The notes: a model not told the origin generated them from the letters alone. A DNA stretch of 64,000 nt from Marasmius tenuissimus (GCA_029532415.1 JAQOTA010000053.1:5022001-5086000), one strand, 5' to 3'. Positions 10,954-23,499 are shown, counted from the stretch's first letter. Numbers and translations: made by a program.

Positions 10954-11468
10954 AATCGCCGAACAGCCTGCTACTACCGCCCCTGGGATGGTTGGGCCTA
11001 AGCGCTTAGTAAGCGCCTAGGTACCTTGCACCTCACCTCATTCACCAATCGCCCCCGAGGCCTGACCAGGGAAGACACTACTACAACTGGTGAGCTGTAC
11101 TCAGACGTCAACTAACTGCCACACTAACTTACTTTTTAGCGTTCAAGATGACTCGAGAAAGTGATTTGGCACGACGCTCTGAGGAAATTCGCAAATTTTT
11201 CAGGTCCACCACCTCGAACAAAGCCACTGTAACTCAATTCCTGCACGATGCTGATATGGAAATGAAGAGCTATTGTTCCGAGATTAATAGGCTCAGGACC
11301 GCGATATACGTGATAGAACGCAAACGGGACAAGCTGAAACAAACTGCAGAGCTTTATGGGTCTCTCCTTTCCCCCATTCACAATGTGCCGTTGGAGATTC
11401 TCACGATGATATTCACCTTTGCTTGCGAGCGGAATAAACTACTACCTTCCACTACACCGGACTCACTT

Positions 11469-11848
11469 TGTCATGAATTTCCCTCCTATCTTATCTTTTC
11501 TCCTTATCTTATCATTTTCCATCTTATCTATATCTTATCCCTCACATGACTCATATCTTATCATATGGACACATGGTAGATACATGAAGGGACCCACATG
11601 CTGTAGACACATGTTGGTCCTGTTTCAGATACTGTTTCACGATGTCATACCTTGATGTCATACCTCACTGTAGACACACGCCGTAGTCCTCTCAGTAGTA
11701 TATAAGAAGTAAATACTCTGCATGTATTCCCCAGTCTTGAGCTGGTTTATTCCTCACCAGTATAGAGTTCTCTATTCTTTGCCTCATTCCCTCTTGTCTG
11801 AAAGCTTAGTGTGATGTGTCACCAGGTCAGATCTGGTGATTGCTGACA
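11469..11848 (+). mobile_element. Solo LTR, family 2, in F-box copy B
   Basis: 380 bp, beginning TGTCATGAA and ending GCTGACA, so the ends are TGTCA/TGACA inverted. Flanked by a perfect 5-bp duplication, CACTT (11464-11468 and 11849-11853). A TATA-like box (AGTATATAAGAAG) sits about two-thirds along on the plus strand. It is unrelated in sequence to family 1. Confidence 0.9.
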
Positions 11849-12116
11849 CACTTTGACTCTCCATGGTTTGCAGTTGTTGGAGAGACATCATCTTCTCGAC
11901 GCCAAGCCTTTGGGCCAGTATTGAGGTCGACTTTGTTCAATGGACGAGCGACTTTCACGTCTTGAACGAGCTTTCAGAGCTGTTCATAAAACAATCCAAA
12001 GCTTCCCCACTGTGACTTGCACTGACTCTACCTGGCACCAACTACGGAGGCGGTGAATTGGAAAGGAATGAGGTACTCCCAATACTACGCTCGCTTGTCA
12101 AGCAATGTGAATGCTG

Positions 12117-12144
12117 CATCAGCAAAATACCTGTACCGGTAGAA
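12117..12144 (+). repeat. Left terminal inverted repeat of the Plavaka element
   Basis: 28 bp matching the reverse complement of 23500-23527 at 27 positions. The flanking CTG at 12114-12116 is one copy of the target duplication. Confidence 0.88.
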
Positions 12145-12657
12145 CCTAGATACAACGAGTTCTGGGTTGTTAGAATGGCTCAAAACGGTACTGGAGGATT
12201 GCAAGGGGGTTATACCCGATTAGTATTCACAGAACAAGTAAACACAATCTTGGGGATTTGTCAATGTATTAGAACACGAGAACAACCCCCCTGAAACTCG
12301 TTAAAACCCTCAAAACAAGTTGCGGGCGTGAGGACTCACCAAATCCGTGGTGAGAGATGAAAGGGGTTGTAACCGGTTTTGGGGTGTGTTAAGGGTATTT
12401 CAACGGGTTTTGGACCGTTCTACCGTGTTTTGGGAGTCCACAGACCTATCAGATGAATCAACGGGTCAATTAGTCCACGAGGCATAGCTATGCATTCTCA
12501 AATACTTACCCGATTCTCTCATTACTGACGCGTTTCCCACACGTTAGCAGATTCTATGAATGGGAATGCCTTTTCACAGCCTTCCGCAATCTTACAGTTT
12601 CCATCACACCATGGCTGTAGAAGTAAACGGTTCTCTATTGTGTAGTGAAAGTTACAA
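12145..12657. other. Left subterminal region of the Plavaka element
   Basis: Non-coding. It contains the motif CGTTAAAACCCTC (about 12298), which also occurs in the right subterminal region (about 23187 and 23255). Such subterminal repeats are typical transposase-binding sites in CACTA-like elements. That role is inferred. Confidence 0.45.
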
Positions 12658-12905
12658 TTACAGCTCTGCATGCTCCATGTCCTCGTCGTCTTCACCCAAG
12701 TCACCGTCGACTTTGTCTTCATTGCTGCGTTCTGAAGGTGCAGGCGACAGTACCCACTCCTCCGATCCGGAAGACTCGGCCTCCTCTTCCTCTACTTCAG
12801 CTTCCTCCGCCTCCTCCTCTTCAGCACCCGAGTCAACCTTGTTATTGACAGGGGAAGTAGTCTCCTCTCCGCCGGCGTTATAACGAGGTAAAATCTGAGC
12901 ATCAA

Positions 12906-13696
12906 TGTTACATCCATGCATCTTACCCTGGTCTATCTCACCTGGTCACATCACACTTGGCTAGTCACATCACCTCCAGACCCATTCTGAGTATTTCCGG
13001 GTATTTCCGGGCTTTTATTCAAGTCCATTCCAACACTATTCCATCCCTGGCACTCAACCTTCACTTCCGCGGTTCAGTCTCTCACACCAAGTCCATTCCC
13101 GGAACCTCCACTACTTCCGCCTCCGCTTCCGGGACTCTTTCCTTCCTATTCTGACTTATTCTGACTTACTTATCTCCGACTTCTGAGATATTCCCATGCT
13201 CACTTATATTATTCATATCTTCATTCCATCACGCACTTATTCATTTCCAGTTCATTTCCCTTCTGGTACATTTCTCCCCGCATCTGACTTCCATATGATA
13301 CATCAACCTTTCCCGCACTTGACTCACTTATCATTCATTCATTTACTATAACCCTATATAAGCTCTATACTTCTATCCTGTATCAGAAGACTCGAAATCA
13401 ACCAGAATCAACCAGAATCAACCAGAATCACCCTGGATCAACCAGGTTTCAACCAGGTTTCAATCTGGGTCAATCCCCATCATGACTCTCTTTCCTTCTC
13501 TCTCGCAACTTTTCCTCTTAGTCTAGTAGAAGGACAGCTCAGTTCATGGTGCTGTTGGCGAAATCTTCAGTTACTGTCTGCTCTAGATCTGTTGCTCCCA
13601 CACTCCTTCATCTTATCTCTTTCCTATCCATCTATCTGACAGCATATAAAATCCCATATCTTATCTTATCCCTATCCAATCTGCACGATCCTAACA
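12906..13696 (+). mobile_element. Solo LTR, family 1, inside the transposase
   Basis: 791 bp, TGTTACATCC to CCTAACA, flanked by a perfect 5-bp duplication ATCAA (12901-12905, 13697-13701). It is the same family as 6079-6814 but in the opposite orientation in the window. It is 55 bp longer, mainly because of extra 10-bp AATCAACCAG units at 13396-13440. It interrupts the C-terminal coding exon of the transposase between AGVD and AQILPRYN. TATA box CTATATAAGC near 13352. Confidence 0.92.
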
Positions 13697-16600
13697 ATCA
13701 ACCCCTGCGTCCTTCTCAAAGAATCGAAGGAATTCATGGAATTGAGGATGTCCAATGCCACCCCCACAAAATCGCATCACTGTGTCACGATCGGCGAATC
13801 TGAGGAGATAAGGAGGTAAGCTTTGGCCTGAGATTAAAGAGAGCCATGACTTACATTCCAATGTAGTAAAACTTCCAGTCGTCTTCTTCAAGCTCCCTCT
13901 TTCCACTCGAGTTCAACAAAACGAGCTGGCGTGCCAACAAGTTCGCTGGGAGCCTCATACCAGTCTCAGATGGGCCATGAGCGAAGCCAGGAACGATATG
14001 AATACCCCAGACAACGTCAGCGGGATCGAGGAAGCCAAAGGCATTGACATCCTCTGGAGGGGGGAAGAATAGACGGTAAAGGCGCTTGGCACGAAACCCA
14101 GCTCTGTAATTCTTGTTGACTTGGTACCAATGTACCCAAAGGAACTCCATGCGCTGGCATATGGTTACCTTCTTGGTAAGGAGTGAAGGCTCTACACGGA
14201 CGTGGGCATGGAAGCTGCCTATGACCTGCGCATATTGATAAGGGTGCTCGCTTTCATTGCCGACAGTGTCTGGGGAGAGCGTGTAGACATCAGGGTGGAG
14301 GCGTGTGTTGACAGAATCCTGGTCACGTTGCCAGTTGTAAGTATTGAAGTTGAACTGTATAGTCTTGTGGGCAAACACAGTGTCATTTGTGAAGTTGAGC
14401 TTCGCACGTTCATTGGTAGTGTACTCCGTTTTGGAGTCCGGTCCTAGAAGTCGGTGGAGAAGGTGGTCCTTGAGCTTGGGGATGAAATCCTGCAACCCTT
14501 GATAAGGCAACGTAGAAGGCAGGTGAGCTAGTAGGACTTACCCTTGTTGCAATATCCTCTTCAACCTCTCCGTTGTCTCCCTTGTTGACCCAGTTAATAT
14601 CGGACAGCAGAACGCGGTGTTCTGTGCCCGAAGAGGTATGAAAGCGTACGTTAGGGTCTGTCTTTGGCAGCGATTCTTGGCTGCCAGCAAGTAATTTCTT
14701 CTTCCCCCACTGCTTCTGCCTGACCATGGTTGAAATATGAGCCTTTATACTTGATAGCAGGCGCTTGCGGCCCTCGTGCCATATGATTTGAGAACCATGG
14801 TTTTGCTTGTTCGTTTGCCGATAGAAACTCTTGACCTGCTGATGTTGGCATTCACTCTGTACGATGAGTAGTTAGTCTAGTCATCCTCTGAACAATGAAA
14901 GACAACGTACATTGCGAGTCGTATAAGAGTCAGTTGTACTGTACTCTTTGATCGCACTGGGATAATCTCTGAGAAAGTGGAGCTTGGCGGTGGAGAGACT
15001 GAACTTCTTCACTTGAGCACCAGACTTCTTGGTCATTGTCGATTTCCCGGTATCAGGTTTGCGCTTGGCTGTTGCTACTGCTCGTCGTCCATGGGCTTTG
15101 ACCTCTCGAGGAGTCTCCTTGGTGTTGAAGTTTTCAGAGTCCTTTGCGAATTTCCTCAAGCTCTTCCCAAGCTGGACTGTGGTATCCTCAAAAGATGCCA
15201 CAGTAGAGTCGGTATGGAGCCATAGTTTGGAGTAGGCATGCCAGGCCGCGAGGTTGAATAATAGGTTCTGCACCATCTTATCAATCTTCTTATCATTGAA
15301 CAGCCCTTCAAAACAAGGCATTGCACACTGTAAAGACCGTCAATGGGCAGAAACCCCACAAATATGAGGAGATTGCCATACCTGGAGTATGTCCTCGAAG
15401 TCCCTCGCTGCCAACTTTTTCATTTGTGAAACGTTGTTATGAAAACGACGGATGGTGCTACAACCAAACGTTGGGACTTGGCGAAAGCTAAGGCCAAACC
15501 GTAAGAGGGAGTAAAGGATGAAGAATACGCAAATTGCTTACCACTTGTCCAGAACCTCGACGGCGTCATCTTTCTTCTTTTTCCCTGGCTTCTGCGTGTA
15601 AAGCATCCTTATGAGGTGCGTCAACACGGCTTTCCAGACCCCCAGCTCGAACTCGTGAAGGAGATTGATCACGAGAAGGAGATATAGGTCGAATCCAAAA
15701 GGCAGCAACTTGGTTGATAATACATTCTACAACATTGTCAGTATGTAAAGGTGGTAAGATATTCCGTTACTTACCTGCATTGGGACCAGGGAGCGGTCAT
15801 CTAGGAGATGCTTGACTGGATTGGACTCGACACCCTGCCCATCCGTGAAGATGTGCCACCTTGCATCCTCAACCGCTTGCTGGCGTTGCTTGTCATCTAC
15901 ACGCTTCAACTTGACTCGTCGTTTCATGTCTAGTTTAGTACCCATCATGTTCACTTGACTCTTCTCGATGAGACACTGAACCGGAGACAAGTTCCCAGGT
16001 ACTTCACACACACAATGGCAATTCTGAGGATGCGTCAGTCATTGAAAGAGATTGTACTTGAAACGAACTCACTTTTCGGGATAATCGGCAGAGTAAGAGA
16101 AAAATTCCAGGAGGAATCTTCTCTTAACCTTGTTCGAGCACTTGATTACCACAGACTTGTCGTACGCCTCCACGAACTCTTTGTCCATGATGAGGTTCCA
16201 GACCGCCTGCATAACCTCCCGCTTGAGATGTTTGATGACCTCGTCCGAAGGAGGCACATTGTAGGCTTCACGGTATACGTCCTGTACTGTGTTGGGAATC
16301 TAAAAACGTTGCTTTAGCAACGGAGCCTGAAAATACAACCAAGAATTTAACCTGAGGAATATACGCCAGATGATGGGCAGTGAAGAACTTTGGATGCCCC
16401 CGCTCGTACTTGGTGCAGTTTCCCAAGTACATGTAGATAGGCCAAGAGGATGCGGTACCAAAGTTTGCGAGGTGAGTGGAATCTGAGGCCATCATCATCC
16501 AAATGATGACGGTCTCCAGGTCGTCAGCGATCCCCTGTGAGGCTAGACGTTCTAGCTTGTTGCACTCGATTCGAATAGCTCGATTCAATGTGAAAGCTTC

Positions 16601-16828
16601 TCTGTAAATTCGCTGAGGCTGAGATGTGCCTGGACAAAGCCAAAACTCCTTGTACGGCCAAAGGTGCAGCTTCGTGAACTCATCATCTTGAACTAACGAG
16701 CGTATTATGCTCATCAGTTTTCGATACCAGATGTTGTCAATGACGAGCTGAGGTGCGTCAGACTCGGAGGCATACTTGTGACCCACACAAGGCATAGGGA
16801 TGGATATCGTACTGCAACGCCATACGGA

Positions 16829-17127
16829 TGATGAGCCGGCATGACGCCTAGCGCAGAGGACTACAACATAGCTATACTACTACTTACCAGAGAGGAGTTT
16901 AGAGAGTTAGAGGCGAGACGTAGAAGCTCAAGCACACTGTAGATTCAAGTAGAGAACTACGAGCTTATATACATGTAGAGACTATAGTGAATACCATATA
17001 AGGACGATAATGCAATTGTACATATGATCATAAGTAGAAATGATAAATGGAACAATAGTCCCGCATAATATAATGGCGGGAAGTATGAACCGGGACTTCG
17101 GATATACCGGGATCTAATTATAGTCCA
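16829..17127 (-). mobile_element. Short solo LTR-like insertion (family 3) inside the transposase
   Basis: About 299 bp with TG at one end and CA at the other (minus strand TGGACTATAATTAG to GGCTCATCA). ATCCG occurs directly on both sides (plus strand CGGAT at 16825-16829 and 17128-17132). The duplication is 5 bp if the last base is counted as host, or 4 bp if the element ends in CA. A TATATAAG box lies inside on the minus strand. Removal rejoins DDSVVES to VWRCSTISIPMPC in frame, as in family relatives. Confidence 0.75.
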
Positions 17128-18489
17128 CGGATTCAACAACGGAATCGTCAAAAGCAAAAGGAGGAGTCTCCGACAGCTTGGGAGTGGGGTTGGCCTTCTT
17201 TGGCCTGAACAGACTGGGCTTGGTTGGATTATCAGAGGATTTGCGATGCTCAGAAGGGAGGGGAGCGTCGAGCTTGCATAGCTCATGCTTTGCACTGAAA
17301 TTCCTGAAATGGATTGGGTCGAAATCCAGCTGGAGTATCATGTTGTGGACCAAACTGTCCAGCAATGCCTCGGTGATGGAGGTAACCTCGTATGCCCAAT
17401 CAAATAGCCTGAAATTCGAAACGTTTGGCAGCAGTGTGTACGGGGGAGGTTTTGGTGGTCCCTTCTGATGACCAGGTTGAGCGTTTTGACTCAAAGCCAT
17501 AGTCTTTTGGATTAGACTGGCTGCGTCTGGAGGTTTATCCGACAAGAGATTGGGAGAGGCGATCAACTGAGGATCCTTGGGATATCTAGATGGCTCTTTC
17601 GAGTCATAGACCCGAAAGATACCCAGCTCGTTAGGCTGCGTTTTGTGGTAAACTCACATAACAACCGGTATGGGTGATGGTTCTGCTGCTGCTGGTGGGG
17701 GAGGAGGAAGCGGCCCTGCAGATGGCTGTTCATCACCTGCTGACAGATGCTGAGGTTCTGGTGGTGGTGAAGGGATTTGCGGAGGAGAGGGCACACGTAG
17801 TGGTGTAGCCAGAGTCGAGAGAGGTGCTACAGAGTCTCCTCGACTTCTCCAAATCACCGCAGATACACTAGAGATTTCAAAATCCTCGAAACGAAGAGGC
17901 TTCATGTGTGACCTTCCACTATGCTGCAAGTTTGGGATATCGTCAGGAGCTGGAGCATTCGAAGGCCCTGCTCCGGGAGTCTGCATGTCCCAGTCATCAG
18001 AAGGCCCTGCTCCGGGAGTCTGAAGCTCCTCGTCGTCCACTGGTACCCGTTTCTTCGTCTGTTTTCAGAGTTTCCGCTGCTTTGCGGCTCGAGCGAGGGA
18101 CATGACCTTGTCATTCTGTGCGGTGGTCCTCTTTCGCTTCGAGCACTTTCCGAGGTGGATTCTATATCCCTGGACATTGTTGGAAGCTTTGCCACAGCTC
18201 TTGCAGATCACTGTAAGTAGGTCAGTAGATACCCAATAGACCCAATGGAATTTCTGACTGACTCGTTACTGTGAGTGTTCTCGAGAGCCCAAGTGGCGAT
18301 TGTGACGTGATTTTGACTGTAGTGGAGCGATACCCTATATTAGAAGAACGAACCGTCAGCACTTATACTGCGGTTTTCAATTTTTTAGATATGAAAAACA
18401 ATCTGAACGGGCTTTCTACCCTTCTTGAGACTCAGGAAGTATTTAAAAAGCTTAATTTCATTATACTATATAGGCTACATATAATAGAG

Positions 18490-18747
18490 AAACGAAAACT
18501 TACTGTGTTGAGGGACGTTCAACCACGATGGTGGTGGTTGAGGGTCAAGAGAGGCAGACCGGTTCCATGTGCCAAGCGGCACAGGATGTATCTGGCATCT
18601 GGCAAAAAATCCTGTGCAAGCGCAGGATTCTTTGTTTGGCTCGTCAAACAAGAAACCCGTGCGCGTGTTTGGGCGCCTCATGCCTGGCTTGACCCTCAAC
18701 CACCACCATCATGGTTGAACGTCCCTCAACACAGTAAGTTTTCGTTT
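18490..18747. repeat. 258-bp MITE-like long inverted repeat
   Basis: Left arm AAACGAAAACTTACTGTG through TTCAACCACGATGG and on to GAGGGTCAAG. The right arm is its reverse complement with about one mismatch in roughly 60 bp. The loop of about 140 bp contains smaller hairpins such as CCTGTGCAAGCGCAGG. No clear target duplication was found. It lies between the divergently transcribed transposase and KOW-like genes, so it could be a nested small element or part of a shared promoter. Confidence 0.8.
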
Positions 18748-18913
18748 TCTTTGTTGTAGATACTGTACATACAAATTATATAGAGCTTTAATTCATCTTT
18801 AATAACCAATCTCTCACTGTCTAAGAGGGCAAAAAGCCCAAATAAACTCTCTTTCATCATGTCTAAATGGAAAACCGCAGCATCGTTGCTGACAATTTGA
18901 TTTTCTACCCCAG

Positions 18914-20498
18914 GCCAGGCGTTACCTGCTCAGTTTAGAGCTCTTCAAGCGTTTCTATACCAAACTATCAATATGGTGAGTACATGGACACTGTAAATCG
19001 GCTCTTACTTACTCTTTTACTGCAGCCAAAACTACTGCGCGAATACGAGGAAGGAACCTCGAGACTAGCACTGTATCGCAGAGACGATGAAGACTGGGAA
19101 GATGAGAATGAAGCAGCGGTCGAGCGTGAACGAGAGCTGGCAGAAGAACGAAAAAGAGATTTCCAATCAGACGTTATCGACAAGATTCGAGCGTCTGATT
19201 ACTTCCGAAGGATCAACTGGGACGCTGCCAGAGTCATTGCCGACGTGGTCACTGCCAGTTTGCTTGCTGGAGGTGCATGCAGCTCTCCTCGAACTCATGG
19301 ATCTATGCCTGAACCAGCTACCGATTCAGCTACGAACACAACTACTGAACCCACTACCGAATCAACTCCACATGCAAACGAACCCGTTGAAGAAGTTATG
19401 GGACCTGATCTGGGACCTGAAGAGACCGGGACTTGTCTGATGTACACTGGTCGTTGAGATCCCTGGGTCGGCACCGCCGTTTTGGTTATTGGCTCCCAAC
19501 GCAAAGGTCTCACAGGCACCCTCCGAAGCGTACATATTGACTGGTCTTTGCTGGACACGGTCATCGATATGTCACCAGAGGCCGACTACAGCAACATCAA
19601 GTCTGGCTTGCTGCTCAATATCGAGCTTGATGTCGTTCTGGCAGGTCAAGCAGCCCCAATCGAGAGAATTGACTACCGTGATGTAGTTGAACTCAAAACC
19701 TTCCAGCATTTGAACATCTGGAGGCCAATGGACCATACCCACTAAGTCTGGTATCTTTGCCCTGATCTCCCTCACCCAGCCGTTGATCCAGCCTCTTTTC
19801 TCTCGAGTTTCGATAGGCTTCCGGTTGACATTCCTCGTACTCCGCGACCTCGCACTCCTACACCACCTCCTCGTTCTCCACGATTCGCTCACCACTTGTC
19901 CGACCCCTAGAACCCTTTGGGCGAGCTGGCCCCCACAGAACGCAACCACTGGATTTTACATCCAAAGCTGGTCGGTCTGCGAATTGAGGTGTCAATCACT
20001 GGCGGTCCTCACGCGTTGGGAGAAAAACCCGTCCATGTCAAGCCTGTATCAAAAGCTTGGGGTGTTGTTGTTGAATACACTTCAGGGTGAGGATTGACTG
20101 CAGTCAAGCACACCATTTCGCACACGTTCATTGGTCGTTCGAAAGATCCCATTAAACCCAGCACCAAAAACTCCTTGATGGTCATAACATCCGGCAACGT
20201 TGAACACATCAGTAAACTTGTCCGCAGGATTCGTACTTTCTACCTGAACGAAAAGAAAGAAGAAAATCACTGGATCATTGCGGGGGTCATCAAGAGAGGT
20301 GCAGGAGGGGAGACGCTCACCGACGAGCTGCTGGATCTGCTTCCCAGCATGCATGTCGCGAGGGTGAAGGAGTCGGCTGAGCAACAAGCAGCAGGAAACA
20401 AGTACATGGACCAGCCGAGGAAAGAAGCGCGCGAATACTGGTCCCATCGTGTAGAGGTTCGTCGCGTAGAGGTTCAACCCTTTATTACAGAGCCTTGA
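18914..20498 (+). pseudogene. KOW-like transposon accessory protein, broken by stops
   Basis: One continuous frame family can be followed: SLELFKRFYTKLSIW (exon to about 18973), intron, PKLLREYEEGTSRLALY, a charged helix, then VGTAVLVIGSQRKGLTGTL (a KOW-like turn) and IERIDYRDVVEL. Downstream come PTERNHWILHPKLVGLRIEV, ALGEKPVHVKP, GVVVEYTSG and LMVITSGNVEHISKLVRRI. These blocks resemble Agaricomycete proteins with repeated KOW modules that often sit beside transposase genes. In-frame stops occur at 19455 (TGA), 19743 (TAA), 19908 (TAG) and 20088 (TGA). No good introns remove them all, so it is probably a pseudogene. The true start is not located; an ATG near 18859 is possible. KOW modules usually bind RNA or transcription complexes. 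The role here is unknown. Confidence 0.5.
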
Positions 20499-20746
20499 TC
20501 TCACATTGTACCTACTTTTTCTTGACATAGCTATATGTTCTACATAGTGGGATCTGCAGGAAATTCATCGTCATGACCCTCTTGCATGACCTGTGTGACA
20601 AGAGTGACATATGCACCCCAGCCAAATACGGGATGACGCGACAGGACGCGTTTTCAAACTCTGCCAGCCAGCCCTATAAGGGCCTCCTACCCTTCCTCCC
20701 TTCTTTCCCCAACGCTTCTTGTTCTTCTACCACCATCATCTCCTCC

Positions 20747-22672
20747 ATGCCTGTCACCCGCTCCTCCCCCCCTCGCTCCTCCCACCCTAGTGGTCCCAGC
20801 AGCCTGTTCAATGTCTCTTCCCGCCCATCCAAGGCCACCAGCAAACCCAAGCCACAAGCTCGACCGCAACGTGCTCCGTCATCTTCGCCTGAGCCTGAGC
20901 CTGAACCAAGAAAGTTGACCAAAGCTGAGGCCGAGATCCAAGAGGCGTTCAAGAAGTGGTCGAACAAAATCCTGACTGGTACTACTCCGTGAGTTCTTGC
21001 TTTCACGTCAAGCATGAGCATCCATTGACTATTTTTCAGATCAAGCGGCCCTCGTCATCCCTTCTACAATATCGGCACACACTGGATGAGGTTCATAGAC
21101 GCTTGGACAGACAAGATCGAGCTTGTGATGCGGTTCAGTTTCTCAGAAGACCTCAAAGCTCAACAGGAAGAAGACAACGACGACATTGACATTGACATTG
21201 ACATCAACCACGACGACAACAAGGAACCTCTGAGCAAAGAGGAAAGAGAAGAACAACTCAAGGTGCTCAACCTGTTTGTCCTACCGGATGAAATGTATGC
21301 ATATACCTACTTTTTTCGTTTTCATCAATTCACTTACTCTATGCGCTAACTACAGGAAGGAAAGCAACAAGGACAACTACCGGAGGATGTTTGACATGTT
21401 CAAGGCCAAGCACGCAATGCAATATAAACAGATGCTTGGATGCTACGAGTTCCAGGCCATGGATACCATTCGTGTCTTGTACTTGTCAGTATGTACTCGG
21501 CTCCTGTGCTGTTCGACATCCTGATCACAATCACATAGATTGAGCACAGCTACAGGGATGCCAGGCGTATGGATACACATAACATGAAGCAGAGGATTCT
21601 GACCTTCATCCCCCACAACAACCAACAGCTGCAGCTCAAGGATGGGGCCTTGGACCCCTTCATGGACCCCAATACTAAGAGTGGCTGTGGTCTATCACAC
21701 AACATAATCATACCGCTGCTCGCTCCCATCAGCTGTGTCAAGGAAACTATTGACAAGGCATCCGACGACCCGATTCGTTTGAAGTACGTGGTTCGCCATC
21801 TTCTCGTCGAACCTACTGACGGCGAGTTTCAGGCTCATCAAGGAGGCAAAGGCCGGCAAGATCGTGTTCACGCATGAAGAAGCCCCGGGTTTCCTTTACG
21901 ACCTCTCTCGATTCTTCAATGACCCAGACAAGTCTGGGAAGGCTGGCCTCTTTCGTGGCTATATCATCCCTCGTGTGAGCCCGCTCTTCTCTCTTTCTCT
22001 CAAACACATCTTGACTCGTTCTCTAGGCATCAAGCACCATTCTCATGTTGCCAAGCTCAGCACTGGGCCAAAAGCAGGCGACCCGTGCTGGTAACGCCAA
22101 GATCGCCGGAGTCACCAGTGTGACGAAGGAGTTTCTCACGTATATTATCATTCAGGTGAGGTATTACTACCGCGTCTTTCACTTAAGAAGGCTAACGGTC
22201 CCATAGATCTGGTTCATGTTGTCCAGCGGGCAGGAATGGGACGAGACCATCGGCTCGTTCAACCTCAAAGCTTTCTATTATGCCATGATCGCCGCCTACG
22301 ACAACCTCAACCACCTCCGCATCAAGCAGATGACCAAATGGCTTAACAAGTGAGCGTTGCCTTCGCCATCATTGGCTCTTTCTAATTGTTTTTGGCAGCC
22401 AAATCTGGGGCGAGAATCATGTTGTACAAGGCGTAGCACCAGATAGCTGCCTTGGCAAGGATATGGCACTTTGGGCAATGGAGGTAGACAAGGACGTGGA
22501 ACCAGAGGATGACGAGCCATCGAGTGGTCCTCCCAGCAGCGACGACTCTTCCTCGCCTGGCATTGGCTCTGGCTCCGGCACTGCTGACCCTGGTACTGCT
22601 GGCTCTGGCACTGCTGGCCCCGATAGCGCTGGCCCTGGTAATGCTGGCACCAGTACTGGAGGTGATGCTTGA
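20747..22672 (+). CDS. DUF6698 family protein, intact cargo gene of the transposon
   Basis: Eight exons join in phase: 20747-20988, 21040-21294, 21356-21488, 21539-21783, 21833-21974, 22027-22155, 22207-22349, 22399-22672, giving 520 residues with no stop. I chose the ATG at 20747 (MPVTRSS) because it follows a pyrimidine-rich leader. An in-frame ATG at 20573 would add 58 residues. The N-terminus is a Ser/Pro-rich low-complexity stretch. The middle has an acidic patch (DIDIDIDINHDD). The family core includes SIEHSYRDARRMDTHNMK, FRGYIIPR, KQATRAGNAKIAGVT and FMLSSGQEWDETIGSFN. The end is a Gly/Thr/Pro-rich tail. DUF6698 is an expanded Agaricomycete family with no known function. Here the gene lies wholly between the ends of a Plavaka element. 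Confidence 0.75.
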
Positions 22673-23499
22673 TAGCATTCGTTCGCTCTCGCTTCACTTG
22701 TATTTGTATTGCTCTGCTTGTATTTGTTATTGCTCTACCTACTCTTGTAACTGCTCTGCTTGTATCTCTATGTACGTGCTTGCCAATGGATCACCATGCT
22801 TTCCTCCCTCCTCATTGTCCCTCCCCCTTGAGCTGTCTGATTGATGAACACCCTGGCATTTCCGGGGATTCTTAAGTCGACTCGCAATCCATTGATTCTT
22901 CTACAAGTTGTCGAGCCTCTGAGAATTTGCTAGAATATACATTCTTCGTTGATCTACCTGTAAACGGGTCAAAGGTACACTATCCGTTTCACTCCACGAA
23001 ATAGAAAGACACTCACGAAACCGATGGCAAGCTCTAGATTTTGTTGGAAGGTCTGGTACGGTGAGGATTCGACGCAATGAATTGCAACCCTCGATGAACA
23101 CCGTTATCCGGCGGCGCACTTGAAATCAGAACGACCTTTCAGAACTCTTTCCGAACCTCAGCATGCGTTACTCTCCCCCACAACCCATTAAAACCCTCCA
23201 AACCCGTGACAACTCTTCAACATCCTCACTATGCGTTACTCTTCCCTACAACCCGTTAAAACTCTCCAGATCCGGTACAATCCTCGCGACGCAGAACAAA
23301 CTCTGCTCTTCCAGACAATCACCAATACCCGTGCTAAGGTACGAAAACCCATTGAATCTTACTACTATCATGCTCACGCATTCTTAGGTTTGTCACGAAT
23401 TCTCAGTTCATTCTAATACCCTTACAAATGCTGATCCCCCTGACAACCAGGTATAGCGGGTTCCAGCTATGGTACAGGATAGTGGAGATAGTAACGACA
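22673..23499. other. Right subterminal region of the Plavaka element
   Basis: Non-coding apart from the DUF6698 3' end. It contains a 68-bp tandem duplication at 23163-23298 with ATTAAAACCCTCC/GTTAAAACTCTCC cores like those near the left end. Confidence 0.45.
23163..23298 (+). repeat. 68-bp tandem repeat, two units, transposon subterminal
   Basis: Units start at 23163 and 23231 with ATGCGTTACTCT and run through AACCC(A/G)TTAAAAC. They are about 85% identical by eye. Their position beside the inverted repeat suggests transposase binding sites. Confidence 0.7.

Larger units (their letters stand above)
12658..18210 (-). pseudogene. Plavaka-type transposase, interrupted by two solo LTRs
   Basis: Recognised from blocks I know in this family: an N-terminal zinc-binding segment (CKSCGK, then GYRIHLGKC), a proline-rich linker, FDWAYEVTSITEALLDSLVH, SDSTHLANFGTASSWPIYM, HHLAYIPQ, FFSYSADYPEK, HEFELGVWKA, RQVPTFGCSTIRRFHNN, KKLAARDFEDILQ, TTDSYTTRNVECQHQQ, FADRDTVMRFCGGGIGH, and an acidic tail ending at 12658. 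It runs through about ten short introns. An LTR at 16829-17127 splits ESVWRC and another at 12906-13696 splits AGVD-AQILP. Removing each with one duplication restores the frame. The TGA at 17654-17656 (VVM-stop-VYHKTQPNELG) has no plausible intron to hide it. A second TGA (RKL-stop-KQTKK, about 18070) might lie in a 49-nt intron. The start codon was not found; an upstream exon beyond 18260 is likely. Confidence 0.82.

Noticed and set aside
13546..13803. Small open frame conserved between the two family-1 LTRs (also near 5996-6229)
   Set aside because: It lies within the LTR and is similar only because the LTRs are copies; no evidence of translation.
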